DNA of 9,614 bases, from the NCBI GenBank assembly GCA_027066265.1, contig JAMOOB010000250.1:1-9614 (forward strand), read 5' to 3'. This document shows, piece by piece, positions 1 to 6,539 of the stretch. This stretch comes from Desulfurococcales archaeon. GTDB taxonomy: Archaea; Thermoproteota; Thermoprotei_A; Sulfolobales; Ignisphaeraceae. The notes under the pieces were generated by a model that saw only the letters and a list, made by a program, of their open reading frames with translations, was not told where the DNA came from and ran no database searches. A program made the translations under genes and the position numbers. The first letter of the stretch is position 1, and the number at the start of each line of letters is the position of its first letter.

Positions 1-965
1 AGAACTGTTTTGAGAATCTCTCCTTCAACGATCTTCTTCAACTGATTGCGACTTTTCTTAATCCGCGAACACAAGTTATGTACAATGAGTACAGGGAGCG
101 GAACTCCTAGCTCTGGATCTACGTACTGCACGAATTTCAGGGCTTTTTCCTCATCAACGCGATTACCATCGCTAAAGAACTCTATTCTTAGTACTCTACG
201 CCTAGTAGCGACGTACATGCACACGATTTTCAGGTTTCTATCTTCGTAGTACTTAGAGACTCCGTGAGCACGACAAATGCATTCTAACGGCTTTAGTACG
301 AAGATCTCATTCGTACCTATCCCAAGATAGCGAAGTGCTATCGGTAAAAGAGACAAGATATCGGGATTCTTGACCAATGGATGTACAACGAATGGATTCC
401 TGGAGATCCTCTTTACTATCCCTACGATCTCGATACCTCTACTTAGAGCTTCTGCAAAAACTTTCGATCGGAATTCGTGGACTCTATTCACACCAATAAA
501 TCTAGCGATTCTCTCAATATCAACAACTTGTTCCCTGGGAGGATCAATCAGCGGACCGTCGATGAGTATCGTCTCACGATTACCTTCCTCAACAACATCG
601 TACAGAATCCTAGTTTCAAGGCTAAGCATGATATCGTCGGATACCTGTTCACGTACTGCTGGATCGAGTTCCGTCACGACTTCGAGCGTTGAAAGCTCCT
701 TAACGACCTCTACACGATCCTCGGTAATCGTTATCGCAGTAGCATTCAATGCGTACAACGCCATCCATTCCGTGTCTAGTACTAAGACCTTCGAACCATC
801 TATAGCTGTACAATTCGTAGAAGGTTCGACTATCCTCACTATTCTCGCCAAGTCTTTTTCTAGGCATGTGCGAACGAATTCTATGCATTGTCTAAGCGAT
901 CTCGAAACAAATGAAGATAAAAAGTTCGCGATTTCGTTAACGTTCTTTAGAAGCTCGTCGATCAT
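1..965 (-). CDS. nurA: NurA-family nuclease, C-terminus cut by window edge
   Basis: Third gene of the minus-strand operon, open from its ATG (965-963) to the window edge: 321 codons with no stop. The conceptual product has the NurA (RNase H-like fold) acidic set: D56 in AIDGS, E117 in SLETRIL and D136 in LIDGPLIDPP. The 19-residue E117-D136 spacing fits the catalytic triad I recall for Sulfolobus NurA. K185-R186 (GIVKRIS) and a late PVLIVHN segment with H296 also suit the family. NurA enzymes are Mn-dependent 5'-3' exonucleases and ssDNA endonucleases. They normally pair with the HerA hexameric translocase in resecting DNA ends beside Rad50-Mre11. No HerA is visible here. The start overlaps the upstream gene's stop as ATGA, with a GGTGG element 10 nt ahead, so translation is probably coupled. 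Few residues are likely missing at the C-terminus. Family assignment is fairly secure; whether this is the housekeeping NurA or a paralogue specific to this operon is unknown. Confidence 0.85.
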   Translation of the reverse strand, partial: MIDELLKNVNEIANFLSSFVSRSLRQCIEFVRTCLEKDLARIVRIVEPSTNCTAIDGSKVLVLDTEWMALYALNATAITITEDRVEVVKELSTLEVVTELDPAVREQVSDDIMLSLETRILYDVVEEGNRETILIDGPLIDPPREQVVDIERIARFIGVNRVHEFRSKVFAEALSRGIEIVGIVKRISRNPFVVHPLVKNPDILSLLPIALRYLGIGTNEIFVLKPLECICRAHGVSKYYEDRNLKIVCMYVATRRRVLRIEFFSDGNRVDEEKALKFVQYVDPELGVPLPVLIVHNLCSRIKKSRNQLKKIVEGEILKTV

Positions 966-3616
966 ATGTATACTTCCACCAACTCTTTCTCTATGAGTTT
1001 AAGCATAGCTTTCTTAACACTATCTCTATCCATACCAAGTCTTTCAGCAATAATGTTCACCGCTTCGCTGAACCTTATCGCGCTTCTACGATCTTCGTGT
1101 CTAACCTGCATCAGCGTTTTGTATACCTCTAATTCGTCGTGTGTGAGTACTCCGCTGTTCACAATGAACTTTCTAACCTTCTCGACAACACCGTCGAGCT
1201 TCACACTTAGTTCGCATGCCTTTACTATGTCGATACCTTCGCTCGTTATCTTGCGGTAGATCTCGTTTATCTCGCTAAGCAAGGTTTTCGCTTCGCTAGC
1301 TCCTCGTTCAACGAGCTCTTTCGCTACATCGCTGAGAGCTTTGGCGCAACTAAGTTTTGCTCTGAGCTTCGTCATGACTTCCTCAACGAGTTTCCTACAC
1401 CGAACTAGGTTGTCTAGGCTAAGCATTCTCTTCGCATTATCGAGGTTCGCAGCGATGCCTCTAAGTACTTCCTCTACGTCTTCTATGCTACGGATCTCTA
1501 TCTCTCCATTCACAACGCTCTTCAACCACTCCATGATATCGCTTAGCTTCTTCGCCATTTCGCTCAGCTCCTTTTCACACTCCATTCCGTAGTCGTAGAG
1601 AACGCTGCATCTATCCAGGAACTCTCGATACCTGCTGAGCTTTGTCTCAACGTCGCTTACGAGCTTCGTAAGCTCGTTCTCTAGTTCTTCAACTCTCTTA
1701 ACGAGGTTCGAGACCCTATTCATGCAATCACGCAAGCCCACAACATTCTTTCTCCATCGCTCCACCAGATCCTTGACGAAGATCTCGAGCTCTTCCACGC
1801 TCTCGAATCTCTTAACATCGCTATCGATACTGAGTTTAAGCACATCGATGCTCTCGATGTACTTCTTTAGGTGCTTCGTAAGCTCGGATCGTTCTAGGAG
1901 CTGAAGCAATTCCGTCCGAAGCTTTACGAGGTCTATAGAGCTCTCCACCGCTTCCCTAACGTACTCGATCAAATTGTGAAGTCTCTCCATCGATTGCTTG
2001 ATTCGTGTACATAGGTCAGGATCTCCGCCCTCGAACTGTATCACATCACTAAGCTCCGTCACTATCTTGTAGAGCTTGTAGTTGTATCGATACAACGGAC
2101 CTAGCTTCCTTATGTAGAACGGGAAGTTTACGACCTCGGATTTCCTATACGATCTCCAGAGCGTTTCTATATCCTTCCTAAGCGTGTCTTCATCGATTTC
2201 GGACTCCACAATGCTCTTCATCTTTTCAAGCGCTTTCTCGAGATCTTCTACGAGGTTTAGGCTCAACGTAATCGGTTTTCCTACAATATATCTGCTTAGA
2301 AGGCTCGAAATCGCATTAAGGAGTTCGCTTGCTTCACGTCTAGCTGCAGCGATTGTGGTTTCAATTCGTTTAATGAGTCTTTCGCTCTCCTCGATCAAAG
2401 GCCTAATATTATCGGTGTAGTAGTCCACTATTTCTCGCGCAATCCTCGCTATGCGTACCGCTAATCTATGGTCTATCGCTAAGCTATTCCTGGCAGCTTC
2501 CACTAGCTGTAGAGCTTGATTAAGCATTGCTCTAGCTGTAAACGCATTCCATTGTCTTTGTTTCGCGCTCACTACGTATCCAAATCGTCTAACCAGTTCT
2601 CTATCTCTTTCATAGAGGTTCTTTACATATGCATAGAGTTCGTCTACGAATTTCTTGGCGTCCTCCACCGATATGATCTTTATGTATCCATTCTCTCGAA
2701 CTATGAATCCTCGAAGCTCGAGTATTGATAAGATTGCGTTCCAGACGTTCTCGAACTGGCTCGTCATCGGTACAAAGATCCGCTTTAACTGCTCTTCACG
2801 ACACGAACCACCGTACACGTTCTTAAGGACTTTCAGTATCCTATCCTCGTACGGATGAAGTTTATCCGCCACTATGGTCGAGCCATCGAATTCTATGAAA
2901 CCTTCCTTGGCAAGGACTTCCACGTACCTACGCAGCTGTTCAACGCTTTCAATATCTAGGGCAAGTACGTGGCTCCGCTCACCGAATATTCTGTACCTAG
3001 CTAACGTTCCGCTTACATAGTTCCACACCTCTTCGACACTCATCGAGTTCTTTGGAACGCTGAACACCCATTTCATCGCATTGACGTAGTCGTCATAGCT
3101 CTTCATAGGATCCATCAATCCAAGTTCTTTCAGCGATACTCTCTCTATTGCTCTATCAATTGCTTCCGCTAGTCCTAGCTCTTCAACTATCGTACGGAGC
3201 TTAGCTACAAATTCCTCGGGATATATCAGATCGCTACACAGGGTAGCGATCTGATCGATGTTCTTGACGAGTTCTACCCTATCAACGTTCTTAATCGAGC
3301 TACACTCAGCTAGGATTCGACCTAGTGCAGCGATCTGTATTCTATCCATGAGCTTACCTATGTTGACTGTCACCAATTCTATGCCTAGAACTTCAAGTTC
3401 GTGCAAACCTCTCGATACATATCCATCGATATTGGTTCCCGAAACCACTACCACAAGATGTACGGGTTTCACACGGTACAGACTAAGAATCGTTGAACGT
3501 AGCTTAACAACTTCGTCGACGACATTACCTTCGTTGAGCAACGCAAGGAACATTCTTACCGGTATTCGAAAACCTCTCCTCTCAACAACTAGATCTATGA
3601 CTACGTTCGATACCAT
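962..3616 (-). CDS. Large coiled-coil protein with winged-helix-like ends, function unknown
   Basis: Full-length 884-aa protein that I do not recognise. In order: residues 1-115 look like a small alpha/beta domain, with strands such as VHLVVVVSG and LGIELVTVNI. Residues 190-315 look like two winged-helix units, each ending in a hydrophobic wing (EGFIEFDGSTIVA; LRGFIVRENGYIKII). Residues 320-815 are almost wholly helical and charged, with long heptad-like runs around 320-480 and 540-790. Residues 825-884 form another probable winged helix (helix near 848-860, recognition-like helix 863-876, short final strand). There is no Walker A or B, no ABC signature, and no obvious catalytic motif in the N-terminal domain. 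It is soluble, with no signal peptide or membrane span. A helical middle between winged helices recalls kleisin (MukF/JetA) layouts and BrxC-like second halves, but this is architecture only. Its place between an ATPase and a nuclease suggests a scaffold or DNA-binding bridge. The ATG lies 1 nt after the upstream stop (TAGAATG). Confidence 0.9.
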   Translation of the reverse strand: MVSNVVIDLVVERRGFRIPVRMFLALLNEGNVVDEVVKLRSTILSLYRVKPVHLVVVVSGTNIDGYVSRGLHELEVLGIELVTVNIGKLMDRIQIAALGRILAECSSIKNVDRVELVKNIDQIATLCSDLIYPEEFVAKLRTIVEELGLAEAIDRAIERVSLKELGLMDPMKSYDDYVNAMKWVFSVPKNSMSVEEVWNYVSGTLARYRIFGERSHVLALDIESVEQLRRYVEVLAKEGFIEFDGSTIVADKLHPYEDRILKVLKNVYGGSCREEQLKRIFVPMTSQFENVWNAILSILELRGFIVRENGYIKIISVEDAKKFVDELYAYVKNLYERDRELVRRFGYVVSAKQRQWNAFTARAMLNQALQLVEAARNSLAIDHRLAVRIARIAREIVDYYTDNIRPLIEESERLIKRIETTIAAARREASELLNAISSLLSRYIVGKPITLSLNLVEDLEKALEKMKSIVESEIDEDTLRKDIETLWRSYRKSEVVNFPFYIRKLGPLYRYNYKLYKIVTELSDVIQFEGGDPDLCTRIKQSMERLHNLIEYVREAVESSIDLVKLRTELLQLLERSELTKHLKKYIESIDVLKLSIDSDVKRFESVEELEIFVKDLVERWRKNVVGLRDCMNRVSNLVKRVEELENELTKLVSDVETKLSRYREFLDRCSVLYDYGMECEKELSEMAKKLSDIMEWLKSVVNGEIEIRSIEDVEEVLRGIAANLDNAKRMLSLDNLVRCRKLVEEVMTKLRAKLSCAKALSDVAKELVERGASEAKTLLSEINEIYRKITSEGIDIVKACELSVKLDGVVEKVRKFIVNSGVLTHDELEVYKTLMQVRHEDRRSAIRFSEAVNIIAERLGMDRDSVKKAMLKLIEKELVEVYI
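976..980 (-). promoter_or_regulatory. Ribosome binding site for the NurA-like gene
   Basis: GGTGG on the minus strand, 10 nt before the ATG at 965-963. It matches part of the archaeal Shine-Dalgarno consensus. It lies inside the last codons of the coiled-coil gene, and supports this start and translational coupling through the ATGA overlap. Confidence 0.6.
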
Positions 3617-3617
3617 T

Positions 3618-5435
3618 CTATCCCACCCCTAGACCCACAATCTTTACCCTAGGCATCGAAGCAATCATCGCAACAAGGCCCAGTAACAGGTATTCATCTC
3701 TTTGATTTGCTAACAACTCGCGCCAGTACCTAAACCGCCTATCGGGATCCTTTACGAAGTCTAGATACGTTAGTTCGGGCGAGAGATACATTACGCTCAC
3801 GATTCTCGGAGAGATCACGATTCTCGACCTAGGTACTAAACCAAGCTCTTTCTTCACGTTTGCAAGACCTTCCATCAATTCGTTAGCTAGGTATTCAATA
3901 ACGACTTCGTCCAGGTTCAGCATCAAACTATCCATGAGTAGATCTCGAACCTCTGCAACGTTGCCTTCTTCAGTTCTTGGGAGCAGTATCACTGGTTCAC
4001 CATCTACATCGAGGAGCGTAGATCCTTCAACGAAGCATCGAACAATCTCTTCCACATCGTATCCGTTCAGAATGTAGTTCTTGACTATGTCCTTGAGGTT
4101 CTTGATCACTAACAACCTAAGCTCTTCGCTGTAAGGATACGCTTCCATTGTGTACGTAGCTCTTCGACAACCTATCTCTGATCTCAATGACTGTACAGTC
4201 ACGAATACGTTTAGATCTGCCAACAGCAGTTCAACAGTCTTGCTATCCATGTTCAACATTGTGCTTGCTCTATGTTTGTCGACAACGATGTTCGCCATCA
4301 AGAACCGTAGGAACTTTCGTGCTTCACTCTCTTCGATACCTCTGCGCGTCTTTACAAAGTTTATCCATCTTTGCTCGAAGCTACGGTAACTAAGCTCGTT
4401 TAGTAGAGGAAGTTTTGCACCCGCAATATTGACGGTGATACCCTTCAATGCTTCTACAACGAATTCCGAGTCTATGCATGGCATAGAGGATTCTCCGCAT
4501 GCATTTCCATCAACTCTTCGTAGCTGTATCAACGTTGTCAATGCTCGCTGGATAGCAGCGGGATTTCCTAGCGTAGAGACTGCGATAGCATTGATGAGCG
4601 TAGGCAGTTCAAATACTTCGTTGTAGTTATCTCCAAACATGTAGCGTAGTACACCGCGTATGAAGGCGAAGACTTCGTAACGCGTAAGAGGCTTCAATTC
4701 TATGAGTTTTATTCTCCTATCCATCCTAGCTATGGTTGCGGCCAACTCTCCATAGCTCTTAAGCTTGCTGTAGGCAGTCGGCGTCAACGAGAATATTAAG
4801 TGCAACGCACCTGCATACATTCCTCTAGGTGCTATCTCTACAACAGAACCATTCAGTATCATCGTGAGGCCTGCGACGAACTCGTTAACTATGTCGTTCT
4901 TTGTCGTTACTAGGTCCTCCACCTCGTCAACGAATACAATTATGCGTCTACCACACGATGGCACTAGCGTACGGAGTACATCGACTACGAATTGCTGAGC
5001 ACGTGCATACTTCTTGGGATCGACGTCTATCCTACATCCACACTTAGCTTCGAGGCTATGCATTTGTTCTTCTATCAAAGCTGCTAAGATAGATGCTAGC
5101 AGTCTATAGGCAGAGTTCCTAGTCTCTGCGAAGAGTTTTCCTCGAAGAGCTTCATCGAGGTAGTTTATCACAGTCCTTGCATGCACGATGAACGATGCTA
5201 CGTTTTGGAGTTTGTCGAGGTATCCATAGAACATGCTTGTCTTACCTTCACCCCACTCAGCAACTATGAATGCTGCGTAAGGCGATCGCGCTTCTTCTAC
5301 CAACTTTACGAATTCATGGAGTTTCTTATAGGCTTCCGCACGACTACTTAGTTGCTGAACGAAATTCGATAGTTCATCGGCATCGAGACCGGTTTCGCTA
5401 GGTATCCTCGTCGGTGCTGCTACGCATCGTAGCAT
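3618..5435 (-). CDS. P-loop ATPase, AAA+/ORC- or KAP-like, first gene of operon
   Basis: 605-aa soluble ATPase. A helical lead-in (about 20-50) precedes Walker A, A59-EWGEGKTS, with K65 and T66. Walker B is IIVFVDEVEDL at 165-175, with D170 and the probable catalytic E171. IFSLTPT (214-220) resembles sensor 1. STLGNPAAIQRAL (287-299) resembles the GNPR-type sensor-2/lid segment of ORC/Cdc6-like and STAND ATPases. The Trp in Walker A is reminiscent of KAP NTPases, but their membrane helices are absent and Walker B is not of the KAP IDDLDR kind. The C-terminal half (350-605) is unassigned; it contains a likely winged helix near 370-410 and ends in a hydrophobic strand. A cysteine-rich insert (KCGC, 131-134) sits between Walker A and B. 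I see no HerA/FtsK features. An in-frame TAG abuts the ATG, fixing 5435 as the first possible ATG start. Probable role: energy source or loader for the coiled-coil and nuclease partners downstream. Confidence 0.9.
   Translation of the reverse strand: MLRCVAAPTRIPSETGLDADELSNFVQQLSSRAEAYKKLHEFVKLVEEARSPYAAFIVAEWGEGKTSMFYGYLDKLQNVASFIVHARTVINYLDEALRGKLFAETRNSAYRLLASILAALIEEQMHSLEAKCGCRIDVDPKKYARAQQFVVDVLRTLVPSCGRRIIVFVDEVEDLVTTKNDIVNEFVAGLTMILNGSVVEIAPRGMYAGALHLIFSLTPTAYSKLKSYGELAATIARMDRRIKLIELKPLTRYEVFAFIRGVLRYMFGDNYNEVFELPTLINAIAVSTLGNPAAIQRALTTLIQLRRVDGNACGESSMPCIDSEFVVEALKGITVNIAGAKLPLLNELSYRSFEQRWINFVKTRRGIEESEARKFLRFLMANIVVDKHRASTMLNMDSKTVELLLADLNVFVTVQSLRSEIGCRRATYTMEAYPYSEELRLLVIKNLKDIVKNYILNGYDVEEIVRCFVEGSTLLDVDGEPVILLPRTEEGNVAEVRDLLMDSLMLNLDEVVIEYLANELMEGLANVKKELGLVPRSRIVISPRIVSVMYLSPELTYLDFVKDPDRRFRYWRELLANQRDEYLLLGLVAMIASMPRVKIVGLGVG
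3624..3629 (-). promoter_or_regulatory. Ribosome binding site for the coiled-coil gene
   Basis: GGGGTG on the minus strand, 7 nt ahead of the ATG at 3616-3614, inside the last codons of the ATPase gene. It supports this start and re-initiation by ribosomes that have just ended the ATPase (stop 3620-3618). Confidence 0.55.
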
Positions 5436-5438
5436 CTA

Positions 5439-5489
5439 GTCTACCCAGGTGCTTGAGCTTTAACACATGTAGAGTTCTATAAGGTAGAC
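5439..5489. repeat. 7-bp inverted repeat, possible paired operator
   Basis: GTCTACC at 5439-5445 is mirrored exactly by GGTAGAC at 5483-5489, with 37 nt between. One arm ends 4 bp before the ATPase start codon and the other overlaps the edge of the TATA element at 5477-5484. The placement suits a regulator acting on both divergent genes. At this length a chance match is quite possible. Confidence 0.3.
5477..5484. promoter_or_regulatory. Shared TATA-like element for galT and the ATPase operon
   Basis: CTATAAGG on the plus strand reads CCTTATAG on the minus strand, so one AT-rich core can serve as a TATA box either way. Towards galT, about 25 nt downstream falls at the GTG start (5508), which predicts a leaderless transcript. 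Towards the operon, it puts transcription start near 5453-5456, leaving a leader of about 18-20 nt. It is the best TATA-like stretch in the 72-nt intergenic region 5436-5507. I saw no clear Shine-Dalgarno for the ATPase. Confidence 0.5.
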
Positions 5490-5507
5490 ACCCAATTGTT
5501 GACTTGA

Positions 5508-6539
5508 GTGAGCTCCTTGAACTTGATAGACGAGATCCGTATCCCGATCCTAGGGAACCACGTAACGATAGTTTCAACTCGTCGTAGGCTCAGACCTAAG
5601 GAGCGCAAGGAAAGCGTTGATAAATGCCCCTTCTGCCCCGGTAACGAAGAGCTTACACCTCCAGCTACATTGGCACTCGTAAGGATAGGGAACCGATTCG
5701 AGTTCTGTCGTGAATCTCGTTCTGGGGAATGCAGTCCGTGGATCGTAAGGATTATACCCAACAAGTACCCGGCGCTCGATCCAAATCCACCAACACCAAC
5801 TGCTCGCAACGCGCTTAAAGCAAGAGGTTTTCACGAGGTTGTTGTAGAGAGCTGTAAACATGTTCACGATCCGCACGAGCTAAGCGACGAGGAGTACGCT
5901 CTATCGCTCTACACGACGATGACTAGGATGCGCGATCTTCTATCCATAGAATGGATAAAGTACGTAGCGTTGATCAAGAATCGAGGTCTTGGTGCTGGTG
6001 CTAGTATAAGGCATTCCCATAGCCAAATCTTTGCCTCTCCCTACGTCCCACCTCGTGTTGCTGAAGAAGTAAAGCAGCTCATTGATCTAGGTACATGCCC
6101 TCTCTGCAGCTACGTAGAGGATGAGTACTTAAGGAATCGCTACTTGGTCTACGAATCGAAATCCTTTGCACTACTCGTCAACGATGCTCCTAGAGCATCC
6201 TACGAAGTGCTGATCGTACCGAAGAAGCACGAGTCTAGACCTTCACCAAACCTCGAGATTCTTAGAGAACTCGCTCACGTAATGCGTATAGTCACGAAGT
6301 TCTTCGTAGAGGTGCTAAGAACTGAGAGCTACAACATGTGGTTCCACGTAGCACCGAAAGGAGTCGAGGATTTCCACTGGCACATCGAAGCCATGCCTAG
6401 GCTCGGTATCTGGGGAGGGTACGAACTTAGCTCCGATGTATACATAGTCGAAGTAAGTCCTGAGGAAGTTGCCGAAAAAATGCGTAGTTTCGTTAGCTCT
6501 CTGGAACGAGAAGCCGTAGATAGCTCAGAACCTCTTTAG
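5508..6539 (+). CDS. galT: GalT-like hexose-1-phosphate uridylyltransferase
   Basis: 343-aa member of the GalT branch of the HIT superfamily. GalT swaps UMP between UDP-glucose and galactose-1-phosphate through a uridylyl-histidine intermediate (Leloir pathway, cytoplasm). The active site is GAGASIRHSHSQ (163-173), with H171 expected to be the nucleophile. The family more often shows HPHGQ, so the Pro and Gly positions vary here. Metal-site candidates are C40 and C43 (CPFC), H118 in VVESCKH, and H169. A second CxxC (C197, C200) opens the C-terminal HIT-like half, which ends with the FHWHIE segment (H290, H292). Length fits archaeal and bacterial GalT. GTG at 5508 is the first possible start because TGA precedes it in frame; no Shine-Dalgarno is seen, consistent with leaderless translation. 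The 3' end overlaps the convergent glycosyltransferase. A related nucleotidyltransferase or phosphorylase with another sugar or nucleotide cannot be excluded. Confidence 0.87.
   Translation: MSSLNLIDEIRIPILGNHVTIVSTRRRLRPKERKESVDKCPFCPGNEELTPPATLALVRIGNRFEFCRESRSGECSPWIVRIIPNKYPALDPNPPTPTARNALKARGFHEVVVESCKHVHDPHELSDEEYALSLYTTMTRMRDLLSIEWIKYVALIKNRGLGAGASIRHSHSQIFASPYVPPRVAEEVKQLIDLGTCPLCSYVEDEYLRNRYLVYESKSFALLVNDAPRASYEVLIVPKKHESRPSPNLEILRELAHVMRIVTKFFVEVLRTESYNMWFHVAPKGVEDFHWHIEAMPRLGIWGGYELSSDVYIVEVSPEEVAEKMRSFVSSLEREAVDSSEPL

Noticed and set aside
370..996. 208-codon open frame on the plus strand, with other plus-strand frames across 1-5435
   Set aside because: It lies antisense to the NurA-like gene, which has recognisable catalytic motifs. 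Its Ser/Thr/Leu/Ile-rich product looks like the complement of a charged helical protein, and it lacks a domain signature.
3618..5435. HerA identity for the ATPase, to make a standard HerA-NurA pair
   Set aside because: The Walker A context, VDEVEDL Walker B and GNPAAIQRAL lid do not fit the HerA/FtsK type, and I see no HAS-barrel-like N-terminus.
5489..5510. Imperfect inverted repeat CACCCAA/TTGAGTG at the galT start
   Set aside because: Only 6 of 7 positions match with an 8-nt spacer; too weak to call an operator or hairpin.
5477..5876. Minus-strand open frames of 100-110 codons opposite the galT start
   Set aside because: They overlap a well-supported GalT sequence and the divergent promoter region, with no homology-like motif.
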